Source of the DNA: Rhodobacter huangdaonensis
GTDB taxonomy: Bacteria; Pseudomonadota; Alphaproteobacteria; Rhodobacterales; Rhodobacteraceae
Reading direction: 5' to 3'
DNA length: 64,000 bases
Assembly: GCF_004022465.1 (NCBI RefSeq)
Contig: NZ_SAVA01000004.1
Coordinates: forward strand, 186,001 to 250,000
The position numbers were made by a program, and so were the translations under genes. Positions 1-8,004 of the stretch are shown here, piece by piece. Below the pieces are notes generated by a model. That model saw only the letters and a list, made by a program, of their open reading frames with translations, had not been told where the DNA came from and searched no databases. Each line of letters begins with the position of its first letter. Position 1 is the first letter of the stretch.

Positions 1-791
1 CAGTGACCTTCTCGGCCGGGCTGGCCGCGGCGGGGATGAAGCCTTTCTGCGCGATCTACTCGACCTTCCTGCAGCGCGGCTATGACCAGATCGTGCATGA
101 CGTCGCCGTGCAGCGCCTGCCGGTGCGCTTTGCCATCGACCGCGCCGGGCTCGTCGGCGCCGATGGCGCGACCCATGCCGGCAGCTTCGACATCGGCTTC
201 ATGTCCTCGCTGCCCGGGATGGTGGTGATGGCCGCGGCCGACGAGGCCGAGCTTGTCCACATGGTCGCCACCGCCGCCGTGCATGACGAGGGGCCGATCG
301 CCTTCCGCTATCCGCGCGGCGAGGGCATGGGGGTGGAGATGCCCGAGGCGGGCGTGCCGCTCGAGATCGGCAAGGGCCGGATCGTGGCCGAGGGCGCGCG
401 CGTCGCGATCCTGAGCTATGGCACGCGGCTCGCAGAGGTGCTGAAGGCGCGCGAGGCGCTGGCGGCGCGCGGGCTGGCCCCGACCGTGGCCGATGCCCGC
501 TTCGTCAAGCCGCTCGACACCGAGCTGATCCTGCGGCTGGTGGCCGAGCACGAGGCGATCCTCACCATCGAGGAAGGCGCGATCGGCGGTTTCGGCAGCC
601 ATGTCGCGCAGTTCCTGGCCGAGAACGGGGTCTTCGACCGCGGTTTCCGCTTCCGCTCGATGGTGCTGCCCGACACCTTCATCGACCATGCGAGCCCCGA
701 GGACATGTATCGCAGCGCCGGCATGAACGCGCCCGAGATCGAGGCGAAGGTGCTCGAGCTGCTGGGCGTTGCCGTGGCGAAACGGGCCTGA
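1..791 (+). CDS. dxs: 1-deoxy-D-xylulose-5-phosphate synthase, C-terminal part (cut by window edge)
   Basis: Thiamine-diphosphate enzyme that condenses pyruvate and glyceraldehyde 3-phosphate, the first step of the MEP isoprenoid pathway. Only about 262 of the usual ~640 residues are inside the window: part of the pyrimidine-binding domain (FCAIYSTFLQRGYDQIVHDV, then DRAGLVGADGATHAG) and the C-terminal transketolase-like domain ending PEIEAKVLELLG. The GTG at base 3 is an internal valine of the conserved H-A-V-TF segment, not a start. A dispersed AT-rich repeat lies just after the stop, between this gene and the convergent HAD hydrolase gene. Confidence 0.95.
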   Translation, partial: VTFSAGLAAAGMKPFCAIYSTFLQRGYDQIVHDVAVQRLPVRFAIDRAGLVGADGATHAGSFDIGFMSSLPGMVVMAAADEAELVHMVATAAVHDEGPIAFRYPRGEGMGVEMPEAGVPLEIGKGRIVAEGARVAILSYGTRLAEVLKAREALAARGLAPTVADARFVKPLDTELILRLVAEHEAILTIEEGAIGGFGSHVAQFLAENGVFDRGFRFRSMVLPDTFIDHASPEDMYRSAGMNAPEIEAKVLELLGVAVAKRA

Positions 792-819
792 GCGGGGCGC
801 GGGAAGGCGCCTCCGGCGG

Positions 820-840
820 GAGTATTTTTGCCAGGAAAAG
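820..840 (+). repeat. Dispersed intergenic repeat, copy 1
   Basis: GAGTATTTTTGCCAGGAAAAG, flanked by CCGGCGG and CCCGGGG. An AT-rich core in a GC-rich surrounding, between the convergent 3' ends of dxs and the HAD gene. It matches five other copies in the window (3744, 10515, 19301, 48532, 48559), all in 3' flanks. Probably part of a terminator-like element; the function is inferred. Confidence 0.7.
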
Positions 841-866
841 CCCGGGGGGCGGGAGGCCGGCGGCGG

Positions 867-1484
867 TCAGGCCGCCTCGGTCTCGCTCAGCAGGCCCTCG
901 GCGACAAGGCGGGTCGCCCAGCCCTCGGGCCCCTCGAAGAGATGCGTCTTCCAGCCGCGGATGTGCGCGGTGGCGATGTTGTCGGCGCGGTCGTCGGTGA
1001 ACAGGATCTGCGCGCCCGACAGGCCGCTGTCCGCCTCGACCATCTCGTAGATCTTCGGGTCGGGCTTCGTCACCCCCATGTGGCCCGAGACATAGGCGCG
1101 GTCGAAATCGCGCAGGAACGGATAGAAGCCGGTGGCGTAGTCGAACGAGGCGATGCCGAAATTGGTCAGCGAGAACACCGGCACGCCCTTCGCCCGCAAG
1201 GCCTTCATCAGCCGCACCGAGTGCGGGATTTCGGGCGTCGCCATCTGGATCCAGTCGTCATGCCACAGCCGGATCCAGTGCGACCAGCGCGGATAGCGCT
1301 TGGCCCGGTCATAGATCGTCTCGCGGAACGGACCGCCGCGGTCGATGATGTCGTTCATCCCGTGCAGGTCGACCTCGGCGAACATCGCTTCGCGGTCGGC
1401 GCGCGGCATCAGCGTGTCGTAATGCCGCTCGGGCTGCCATTCGATCAGCACATTGCCGATGTCGAAGATCACTGCGTCAACCAT
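867..1484 (-). CDS. HAD-superfamily hydrolase (YihX/haloacid dehalogenase-like)
   Basis: A 205-residue HAD phosphatase. Visible motifs: motif I FDIGNVLIEW (nucleophile D8, with the second aspartate replaced by glycine as in YihX-type enzymes), motif II LTNFG, motif III lysine in TKPDP and motif IV FTDDRADN. The substrate cannot be read from sequence; sugar phosphates are usual for relatives. It is the last gene of the operon AEC transporter-fghA-yaiI-HAD and overlaps yaiI by 8 nt, so translational coupling is likely. Confidence 0.85.
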   Translation of the reverse strand: MVDAVIFDIGNVLIEWQPERHYDTLMPRADREAMFAEVDLHGMNDIIDRGGPFRETIYDRAKRYPRWSHWIRLWHDDWIQMATPEIPHSVRLMKALRAKGVPVFSLTNFGIASFDYATGFYPFLRDFDRAYVSGHMGVTKPDPKIYEMVEADSGLSGAQILFTDDRADNIATAHIRGWKTHLFEGPEGWATRLVAEGLLSETEAA

Positions 1485-1932
1485 GGGTTTCCCTCTTTGC
1501 CGCCTGCACCGCCCGTTCCAGCGCCTGCAGGAATTCTGCCCGGTCGGCCTTTGAAAACGGCCGCCCGCCGCCTTGCCGGAACGGATCGGCCGAACGCAGG
1601 TCGGACATCAGGTCGCGCATCGCCAGCACCTCGCCGATGTTGCGCTCGGTCAGGGCCGAGCCGTCGGGGCGCAACACCCGCGCCCCCGCCGCCACGCATT
1701 TCGCGGCCAGCGGAATGTCGTTGGTGATCACCACATCGCCCGGCCCCGCACGTTCGGCGATGTGCTTGTCGGCCTCGTCCGGTCCTTCGGCGACATAGAC
1801 CATGGTGACAAGCGGATTGGCCGAGGGCCGCAGCCCGCCATTCGAGACGAAGGCAATCGGCACCCCGGCGCGCGTCGCCACGCGCTCGGCCTCGGCCTTC
1901 ACCGGGCAGGCATCGGCATCGACCCAGATCAC
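1477..1932 (-). CDS. YaiI/YqxD family protein (DUF188)
   Basis: A 151-residue protein of the UPF0178/DUF188 family, which has a PIN-like fold and no settled function. The N-terminus has the family signature WVDADACPVKAEAERVA with acidic residues D5 and D7; further on are FVSNGG and VVITNDIPLAAKC, which supply more putative metal-binding acids. The start is a GTG whose GTGA overlaps the fghA stop codon, and its 3' end overlaps the HAD gene by 8 nt. Full length for the family. Confidence 0.88.
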   Translation of the reverse strand: MIWVDADACPVKAEAERVATRAGVPIAFVSNGGLRPSANPLVTMVYVAEGPDEADKHIAERAGPGDVVITNDIPLAAKCVAAGARVLRPDGSALTERNIGEVLAMRDLMSDLRSADPFRQGGGRPFSKADRAEFLQALERAVQAAKRETHG

Positions 1933-2765
1933 CGCGTCAGCGCCGCGGCATGGAAGGCGAGGTGATCGGGGATGAAGGTCGCGACGAAGAAATAGCTGTG
2001 GTCATAGCCCGCCTGCATGCGGAAGGCGCCGGGCTGGCGGCGTGCGGCCATCGCCTGAGCCAGCGCCTCGGGGCGCAGCAGGTCGAGGAACTGATCCGAA
2101 CCGCCCTGGTCGATCAGCACCTCGCCGTCGAACCCCGTCTCGCGCATCAGATGGGTGGCGTCATGCGCGAGCCATGTGGCTTCATCCGCGCCAAGATAGG
2201 CCGTCAGCTGCTTGCGGCCCCAGTCGCTGCGCGTGGGCTGGGCGATCGGCGCGAAGGCCGAGACCGAGCGGAAGCGCCCCGGCAGCCCCATGGCGAGCGT
2301 GAGCGCGCCATGCCCGCCCATCGAGTGGCCGGTGATGCCCTGGCGTTCCTCGTCGATGTCGAAGGTGGCCGTGATGACGCGAGGCAGCTCCTCGGCGACG
2401 TAATCCCACATCCGGTAATGCTCGGCCCAGGGCGCCTCGGTCGCGTTCACGTAGAACCCCGCGCCCTGACCCAGGTCATAGGCCTCGTCATTCGCCACAC
2501 CCGGGCCGCGCGGCGAGGTGTCGGGGAAGACAAGCGCGATGCCCGCCTCGGCCGCATAGCGCTGCGCCCCGGCCTTCACCATCGCGTTCTCATGCGTGCA
2601 GGTCAGCCCCGACAGATACCACAGCACCGGCACCGGGCGCGTTTCGGCCTCGGCCGGCAGGAACAGGCCGAAGGTCATCTCCGTGCCGGTGACCTCGGAC
2701 GTGTGGCTGTAGACGCCCTGCACCCCGCCGAAGCACTTGTTTTCCGAAACCGTGCGCATCGGCAC
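1929..2765 (-). CDS. fghA: S-formylglutathione hydrolase
   Basis: Hydrolyses S-formylglutathione to formate and glutathione, the second step of glutathione-dependent formaldehyde detoxification. The 278-residue esterase-D-type alpha/beta hydrolase shows the nucleophile elbow GHSMGGHGA (S148), the acid in GGSDQF (D224) and the histidine in GYDHSYFF (H256). The usual partner, S-(hydroxymethyl)glutathione dehydrogenase, is not adjacent. The gene lies 3 nt after the AEC transporter gene and overlaps yaiI by 4 nt, so it is inside an operon. A start two codons further in (MRTVSENK) is also possible. Confidence 0.94.
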   Translation of the reverse strand: MPMRTVSENKCFGGVQGVYSHTSEVTGTEMTFGLFLPAEAETRPVPVLWYLSGLTCTHENAMVKAGAQRYAAEAGIALVFPDTSPRGPGVANDEAYDLGQGAGFYVNATEAPWAEHYRMWDYVAEELPRVITATFDIDEERQGITGHSMGGHGALTLAMGLPGRFRSVSAFAPIAQPTRSDWGRKQLTAYLGADEATWLAHDATHLMRETGFDGEVLIDQGGSDQFLDLLRPEALAQAMAARRQPGAFRMQAGYDHSYFFVATFIPDHLAFHAAALTR

Positions 2766-2768
2766 CTC

Positions 2769-3683
2769 CTATCGTGTGATCCAGGCGATGACGCCCGGAA
2801 TGGTCAGAATGCTGGCCGCCGTCGAGATCAGGATCGCGGTCGAGACCCGCTGTGGCGCGACAGCGTAATGTGCCGCCAGAATGTAGACGTTTCCGGCGAC
2901 GGGCAAGGCCGCGGCAGCCACCATCACGCCGGCGGCGAAGGGCTCGACATGAAAGAGCAGCGCGGCGCCGCCGACCGCCAGCGGATGCACGAAGAGCTTC
3001 GCCGCCGAGAGCCACAGCGCCGGTCCCGCGCGCTCGGCCGACTTGCCGGCAAGCGAGGCGCCGATGGCGAAAAGCGCGCCGGGCGTCGCCGCGGCGCCCA
3101 GCAGCGTCAGGAACTCGGCAAGCGGCGCCGGCATCGGCAGGTGCAGCCCCGCCCAGGCGAGCCCTGCCGCCATCGAAACGATCATCGGATTTTTCAGGAT
3201 TCCCAGAAGAATGGGCCAGACCGCGATGCGCCCATGCCGCGCCCCGGTGATGACCGCGGTGATCAGCGTCGAGAACACGATCATGTCGGCCGAAAGCACC
3301 ATCAGCACCGGCCCCGCCGCCTGGGGGCCGAGCAGCACCACCAGCATCGGCACGCCGAGAAAGCCGGTGTTGCCGGTCATTGCGGTATGGGCCTCCATCG
3401 CCGCCTCGGCCAGCGGCCGGCGGCGCGCGCGCGCCACGGCAAAGCCAAGCCCCCAGACCAGCGCCGAGCCGCTCAGATAGGCGGCGAAGAAGGCCGGGTC
3501 GAACAGCTGCTCAAGCGGCAGCGTCGCGGTGAAGCGGAACAGCATCGCCGAGAGTGCGAAATAGAAGACGAATTTCGTCAGTGCCGCCGTCGCCTCGGCC
3601 GGAAACAGCCGCGCCCGGCCGGCGGCCCAGCCCAGCCCGATCAGGCCAAAGAATGGAAGCGTCTTGAGAAAAATCGCCAGCAT
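2769..3683 (-). CDS. AEC family transporter (auxin efflux carrier-like permease)
   Basis: A 304-residue inner-membrane protein with about ten hydrophobic segments in a 5+5 arrangement typical of the auxin efflux carrier/bile-acid transporter superfamily. It begins with a hydrophobic helix (FLKTLPFFGLIGLGWAAG) and has a break between repeats near residue 150. Bacterial members move small organic acids; the substrate here is unknown. It is the first gene of the operon with fghA, yaiI and the HAD hydrolase. About 100 nt separate its start from the mbfA stop, and that gap holds repeat copy 2. Confidence 0.85.
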   Translation of the reverse strand: MLAIFLKTLPFFGLIGLGWAAGRARLFPAEATAALTKFVFYFALSAMLFRFTATLPLEQLFDPAFFAAYLSGSALVWGLGFAVARARRRPLAEAAMEAHTAMTGNTGFLGVPMLVVLLGPQAAGPVLMVLSADMIVFSTLITAVITGARHGRIAVWPILLGILKNPMIVSMAAGLAWAGLHLPMPAPLAEFLTLLGAAATPGALFAIGASLAGKSAERAGPALWLSAAKLFVHPLAVGGAALLFHVEPFAAGVMVAAAALPVAGNVYILAAHYAVAPQRVSTAILISTAASILTIPGVIAWITR

Positions 3684-3743
3684 GCGACAGGGCTAGCATG
3701 CGCCCCGCCGCCGCGCCAGCGCCCGGCCCCTTGCGGCCCGGGC

Positions 3744-3764
3744 TTTTTCTTGGCCCAAATACTC
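3744..3764 (-). repeat. Dispersed intergenic repeat, copy 2
   Basis: On the minus strand this reads GAGTATTTGGGCCAAGAAAA and so on, followed by a GCCCGGGC palindrome. It is in the 3' flank of mbfA, upstream of the AEC gene. It has the same core and the same position relative to a 3' end as the other copies. Confidence 0.7.
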
Positions 3765-3787
3765 GCCTTGACCCGGCTGCCGCCGGC

Positions 3788-4765
3788 TCAGCCGGCGCCG
3801 ATCAGCGAGCCCGCGGCAAAGACCAGCGCGCCCCCCAGCACCACCTGCAGCACGGCACGCAGGAAAGGGGTTTCCATGTACTTGTTCTGGATCCAGGCGA
3901 TCACCCAGAGCTCGATGAACACCACGATCATCGCGACCGTGGTCGCGGTCCAGAAATCGGTGATGAAATAGGGCAGGGCATGGCCGAAGCCGCCCGCCGC
4001 GGTCATCACCCCCGAGGCAAGGCCGCGTTTCAGCGGGCTGCCGCGGCCCGAGATCACGCCGTCGTCATGCGCGGCCTCGGTGAAGCCCATCGAGATCCCG
4101 GCGCCGGTGGCCGAGGCAAGCCCCACCAGCAGCGTGGTGTGCGAGTTCTGCGTGGCGAAGGCGGTGGCGAAGATCGGCGCCAGCGTCGAGACCGAGCCAT
4201 CCATCAGCCCGGCCAGCCCGGGCTGCACCCAGGTCAGGATGAACTGGCGATAGGCGGCGCGGTCCTCCTCGGCCCGGACGTCCCCGGTCAGGTGCTCGGC
4301 CTCGAGCGCCGCGGCCTTCTTCTCGTGGCCCTGCTCGGCGGCAGCCAGATCGCCCAGGAGCTTGCGGGTGTCGGCATCCGTGCTGCGCTGCGCCGCGCGG
4401 GTGTAGAAATTGGTCGATTCGCGCTCCATCGACTCGGCCTCGCCGCGCATCGTCTCGAGCGAGAGATTGGTGCCGAGCCAGACCGGCTTGCGCGCATAGA
4501 ATCCCGCGACATGTTCGCGCCGGATCAGCGGGATCACCTCGCCGAAGCGGGCGCGGTGGCGCTCGATCAGGCGGCGGCGGTGCTCGTCCTCCTCGGCGGC
4601 CATGCCGTCGAAGACCGCGGCCGAGGCCGGGTATTGCTTGCGCAGCTTCTCGGCATAGAGGCGGTAGATGCGTGCGTCGTCCTCCTCGGAGGAGATCGCG
4701 AGGGCGAGGACTTCCTGCTCGGACAATTCCGAGAAACGGCGGCGGGAGGCGAATCCGGGGATCAT
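3788..4765 (-). CDS. mbfA: Membrane-bound ferritin-like iron exporter MbfA (rubrerythrin + VIT1/CCC1)
   Basis: A 325-residue protein with two domains. Residues ~10-165 form a rubrerythrin/ferritin-like di-iron bundle with acidic ligands SSEEDD (E27, E28), EEDEH (E58-H62) and EQGHE. Residues ~180-325 are a VIT1/CCC1 membrane domain of about five helices (ending VVLGGALVFAAGSLIG). In Agrobacterium and Bradyrhizobium this architecture is MbfA, an inner-membrane iron exporter that protects against iron and peroxide. An iron-control box (4779-4795) lies 14 nt before the start. RBS AAGGA is 8 nt upstream of the ATG. Confidence 0.92.
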   Translation of the reverse strand: MIPGFASRRRFSELSEQEVLALAISSEEDDARIYRLYAEKLRKQYPASAAVFDGMAAEEDEHRRRLIERHRARFGEVIPLIRREHVAGFYARKPVWLGTNLSLETMRGEAESMERESTNFYTRAAQRSTDADTRKLLGDLAAAEQGHEKKAAALEAEHLTGDVRAEEDRAAYRQFILTWVQPGLAGLMDGSVSTLAPIFATAFATQNSHTTLLVGLASATGAGISMGFTEAAHDDGVISGRGSPLKRGLASGVMTAAGGFGHALPYFITDFWTATTVAMIVVFIELWVIAWIQNKYMETPFLRAVLQVVLGGALVFAAGSLIGAG

Positions 4766-4778
4766 CGAGACGTCCTTG

Positions 4779-4795
4779 TTTAGAATGATTCAAAA
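4779..4795 (-). promoter_or_regulatory. Putative iron-control element (ICE, Irr-binding site)
   Basis: TTTAGAATGATTCAAAA on the plus strand: two half sites TTTAGAA and TTCAAAA around TGA, close to the alphaproteobacterial ICE consensus TTTAGAA-N3-TTCTAAA. It sits between the mbfA start codon and the intergenic region, overlapping the likely core promoter. In relatives Irr represses mbfA through such a box when iron is low. The assignment rests on motif match plus gene identity. Confidence 0.75.
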
Positions 4796-4830
4796 ATAGC
4801 CGGAGGCAGGTGTTTTGCAATCGCGAAATC

Positions 4831-4907
4831 TGAACTTAGCGGTTCACTATCGGCTTGCAAATCTGAACTGTTCGGTTCAGATTGAAGAGGTGAACCGAAC
4901 AGTTCAG
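4831..4907. promoter_or_regulatory. Three palindromic operators TGAAC-N6-GTTCA
   Basis: Three 16-bp inverted repeats at 4831-4846 (N6 TTAGCG), 4864-4879 (N6 TGTTCG) and 4891-4906 (N6 CGAACA). The second and third are exact reverse complements of each other, so together they also form a larger inverted repeat. Centres are 33 and 27 bp apart. They lie just before the RBS of the small secreted protein at 4923. The length and symmetry fit a dimeric repressor such as a TetR-family protein. No regulator gene is adjacent, so the binder would be encoded elsewhere. Confidence 0.8.
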
Positions 4908-4922
4908 TTTTTGGAGAGAGAC

Positions 4923-5078
4923 ATGACCCGCATCGCATCCGGCCTCCTTGTGCTTGCCCTGACCGCCAGTGCGGCGGCCGCGGGCGGCTTCGGCATTGAT
5001 CTTCCGCGTTTCAGCTTCCCGAGCCAAGAGGTGCCGGTGACGCAGGGCACGATGGGCGCCGATCACCCGGGGCGATGA
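4923..5078 (+). CDS. Small secreted GGFG-type protein, function unknown
   Basis: A 51-residue protein with a clear Sec signal peptide (MTRIASGLLVLALTASAAAA) leaving a mature part of about 31 residues that begins GGFGIDLPRFSFP. I recall short periplasmic proteins with this GGFG-x-LP-x-x-FP pattern from other Rhodobacterales; their function is unknown to me. RBS GGAGAGAG (4913-4920) supports the ATG at 4923 over a longer frame from 4815 that would run through the operators. The 3' end overlaps the convergent trhO gene by 16 nt. Expression is probably controlled by the three palindromes just upstream. Confidence 0.75.
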   Translation: MTRIASGLLVLALTASAAAAGGFGIDLPRFSFPSQEVPVTQGTMGADHPGR

Positions 5079-5980
5079 ACCGCACCAAGATGCGCGCTGC
5101 CGCGCTCTTCCGCCAGCCGGATCTGTTGCGCGCGTTCGCGAAACCGGGCGCGGTCGGCATCTGAATACTCGCCAAGGCAATGATGGCAGCTGACGCCGTC
5201 CTCGAACTCGGGGCGGGCGCGGTCGGCGGCAGCAAGCGGCCGGCGGCAGGCGTGGCACAGTTCATAGTCGCCCTGCCGCAACCCGTGGCGCAGGCTGACC
5301 CGGCCATCGAAGACGAAGCAGTCGCCATGCCACAGGCTGTCGCTCTCGGGCACCTGCTCGAGGTATTTCAGGATCCCGCCCCTGAGGTGGAACACCTCCT
5401 CGACGCCCTGCGCGAGCAGGTAGTTCGTGGACTTCTCGCAGCGGATGCCGCCGGTGCAGAACATCGCCACGCGCTTGTTGTGAAAGCGGGCGGCGTTTTC
5501 CTTCCACCATTTCGGGAAATCTCGAAACGACTTCGTCTGCGGGTCGATCGCGCCGTCGAAGCTGCCGATGGCGACCTCGTAATCGTTGCGGGTGTCGATC
5601 ACCACGACGTCGGGGGCAGAGATCAGCGCGTTCCACTCGGCGGGCTCGACGTAATGGCCGACGGCGGCGCGCGGATCGACGTCGGGCTCGCCCATCGTCA
5701 CGATCTCGCGCTTCAGCCGCACCTTCATCCGGCCGAAGGGCATTTCGGCCGCGCCGCTTTCCTTCCACTCGAGCCCGGCACAGCCCGGCAGCGCGCGGAT
5801 ATGGGCAAGGAGCGTGTCGATGCCCGTCCGCGGCCCGGCGACGGTGCCGTTGATCCCCTCGCGGGCCAGCAGCAGCGAGCCGCGCACCCCGCCCGCCTCG
5901 GCACAGGCCAGAAGCGGGCCGCGCAGCGCGGCCGGGTCGTCGAAGCGGGTGAAGTGATAAAGGGCGGCAACGGTGAACAT
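5063..5980 (-). CDS. trhO: tRNA uridine(34) hydroxylase, rhodanese family
   Basis: Oxygen-dependent enzyme that makes 5-hydroxyuridine at tRNA position 34. The 305-residue protein has an N-terminal ferredoxin-like part (residues ~1-95), a rhodanese domain with active-site loop FCTGGIRCEKS (catalytic C175), and a C-terminal region with two cysteine pairs (ELCHACRRP and VSCHHCLGE) that could bind zinc. Length and motif order match TrhO/YceA. It is a single gene, convergent with the small secreted protein. Confidence 0.92.
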   Translation of the reverse strand: MFTVAALYHFTRFDDPAALRGPLLACAEAGGVRGSLLLAREGINGTVAGPRTGIDTLLAHIRALPGCAGLEWKESGAAEMPFGRMKVRLKREIVTMGEPDVDPRAAVGHYVEPAEWNALISAPDVVVIDTRNDYEVAIGSFDGAIDPQTKSFRDFPKWWKENAARFHNKRVAMFCTGGIRCEKSTNYLLAQGVEEVFHLRGGILKYLEQVPESDSLWHGDCFVFDGRVSLRHGLRQGDYELCHACRRPLAAADRARPEFEDGVSCHHCLGEYSDADRARFRERAQQIRLAEERGSAHLGAVHRPG

Positions 5981-6073
5981 GGCTTCCCTTACGCCGCGGC
6001 CGCCCCCTCCCGCAAGCGTGATTGACCCCGCCGCCCATGGGCCTTACCCATTGCAAAACCAAGGGAGAGCGCC

Positions 6074-6682
6074 ATGGCCGATGTGACCGAAGCCCTGATC
6101 GTGATCGATATCCAGAACGACTTCTGCCCCGGCGGTGCGCTGGCGGTGGCGGGCGGCGACGAGATCATCCCGCGCGTCAACGCGCTGATGCAGGAATTGC
6201 CGGTCACCGTGCTGACCCAGGACTGGCACCCCGAGGAGCACAGCTCCTTCGCCGCGATGCACGCGGATTGCGAGGCCTTCCAGACGATCGAGATGCCCTA
6301 TGGGCCGCAGACGCTCTGGCCCGTCCATTGCGTGCAGGGCAGCATGGGGGCGGCCTTCCATCCCGCGCTGTCGCTCGATCCTGCGGATCTGATCCTGCGC
6401 AAGGGCTTTCGCGCCGGGGTCGACAGCTATTCCGCCTTCTTCGAGAATGACCGTGCCACCCCCACCGGGCTGGCCGGATATCTGCGCGAGCGCGGCATCA
6501 CCGATCTGACCTTCGTCGGGCTGGCGCTTGACTATTGCGTCGCCTGGTCGGCGATCGATGCGGCAAAGCTCGGCTTCCGCGCCCGCGTGCTCGAGGGTGC
6601 GTGCCGGGCGATCGACCTGGCGGGCTCGCTCGCCGCGGCCCGGGACGCGATGCGCGCCGCGGGCGTCGTCCTCGAGAAATGA
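6074..6682 (+). CDS. pncA: Nicotinamidase
   Basis: Hydrolyses nicotinamide to nicotinate in NAD salvage. The 202-residue isochorismatase-fold protein shows the catalytic triad D12 (VIDIQNDF), K110 (LRKGF) and C155 (ALDYCVAW), plus metal ligands in LTQDWHPEEHSSF (D50, H52) and WPVHCVQG (H85). RBS GGGAGAG precedes the start. pncB follows after 14 nt, so the two consecutive salvage steps are co-transcribed. Confidence 0.96.
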   Translation: MADVTEALIVIDIQNDFCPGGALAVAGGDEIIPRVNALMQELPVTVLTQDWHPEEHSSFAAMHADCEAFQTIEMPYGPQTLWPVHCVQGSMGAAFHPALSLDPADLILRKGFRAGVDSYSAFFENDRATPTGLAGYLRERGITDLTFVGLALDYCVAWSAIDAAKLGFRARVLEGACRAIDLAGSLAAARDAMRAAGVVLEK

Positions 6683-6696
6683 AGGGAGCCTCGACC

Positions 6697-8004
6697 ATGG
6701 TCGACATCGCCACCCGCGTCTATAACCACAAGTGGAAGATCGACCCGATCGTGCGCTCGCTGATCGACACCGATTTCTACAAGCTGCTGATGTGCCAGTC
6801 GATCTTCCGCAACAAGCCGGACACGACCGTCACCTTCAGCCTGATCAACCGGGCGAAGGACGTGCGTCTGGCCGAGCTGATCGACGAGGGCGAGCTGCGC
6901 GAGCAGCTGGATTACGCGCGCGGGCTGCGGCTGACGCGGGGCGAAAGCACCTGGCTGCGCGGCAACACCTTCTATGGCAAGCGGCAGATGTTCCGCCCCG
7001 ACTTCATGGAGTGGTTCGAGAATTTCCAGCTGCCGCCCTATCACCTCGAGAAACGCGACGGGCAGTATGAGCTGACCTTCGAGGGCAAATGGCCCGAGGT
7101 GATGATGTGGGAGATCCCGGCGCTGGCGATCCTGATGGAGCTGCGCGGCCGCGCCGTGCTGAACCAGATGCGGCGCTTCGAGCTGCAGGTGCTCTATGCC
7201 CGCGCCATGGCCCGCGTCTGGGAGAAGATCGAGGAGCTGCGCACCATCCCCGGGCTGAAGATCGCCGATTTCGGCACCCGGCGCCGGCACGGCTTCCTGT
7301 GGCAGGACTGGTGCGTGCAGGCGATGATCGAGGGGCTGGGCGATGCCGCGAAGGGCGGCGCCTTCACCGGCACCTCGAACTGCCTGATCGCGATGCGCCG
7401 CGACCTCGAGGCGGTGGGGACGAATGCGCACGAGCTGCCGATGGTCTATGCCGCGCTGGCGCGCAACGACGAGGAGCTGAGCCAGGCGCCCTACAAGGTG
7501 CTGGCCGACTGGCACGAGGAGCACGACGGCAACCTGCGCATCATCCTGCCCGACACCTTCGGCACCAAGGGCTTTTTGGAACATGCGCCGGACTGGCTGG
7601 CGGGCTGGACCGGCATCCGCATCGACTCGGGCGATCCGGTCGAAAGCGCCGAGACCGCGATCGCCTGGTGGAAATCGCGCGGCGAGGACCCGCGGCAGAA
7701 GCTGGTGATCTTCTCGGACGGGCTCGACGTGGCCGAGATGAAGCGGCTGCACGGCCTCTTTTCGGGGCGGGTCAAGGTCAGCTTCGGCTGGGGCACGCTG
7801 CTGACGAACGACTTCCGCGGCCTGGTGCCGCATGACGCGCTCGCCCCCTTCAGCCTGGTGTGCAAGGCGGTCTCGGCCGACGGTCATCCGACGGTGAAGC
7901 TGTCGGACAACCCGAGCAAGGCCACCGGCCCGGCCGAGGAAATCGCCCGCTACAAGCGCGTCTTCGGCGTCGGCGCGCAGCAGGCAACGCAGGTCATCGT
8001 CTAG
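6697..8004 (+). CDS. pncB: Nicotinate phosphoribosyltransferase
   Basis: Converts nicotinate and PRPP to nicotinate mononucleotide with ATP hydrolysis; it uses the product of PncA. The 435-residue protein has LIDTDFYKLLM near the N-terminus, the phosphorylated-histidine motif GTNAHE (H245), IDSGDP and FSDGLD. ATG 6697 is chosen because GGGAG lies 8 nt upstream; an ATG at 6679 overlapping the pncA stop would add six residues. The TAG stop shares a CTAG with the stop of the convergent phosphate transporter gene. Confidence 0.95.
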   Translation: MVDIATRVYNHKWKIDPIVRSLIDTDFYKLLMCQSIFRNKPDTTVTFSLINRAKDVRLAELIDEGELREQLDYARGLRLTRGESTWLRGNTFYGKRQMFRPDFMEWFENFQLPPYHLEKRDGQYELTFEGKWPEVMMWEIPALAILMELRGRAVLNQMRRFELQVLYARAMARVWEKIEELRTIPGLKIADFGTRRRHGFLWQDWCVQAMIEGLGDAAKGGAFTGTSNCLIAMRRDLEAVGTNAHELPMVYAALARNDEELSQAPYKVLADWHEEHDGNLRIILPDTFGTKGFLEHAPDWLAGWTGIRIDSGDPVESAETAIAWWKSRGEDPRQKLVIFSDGLDVAEMKRLHGLFSGRVKVSFGWGTLLTNDFRGLVPHDALAPFSLVCKAVSADGHPTVKLSDNPSKATGPAEEIARYKRVFGVGAQQATQVIV

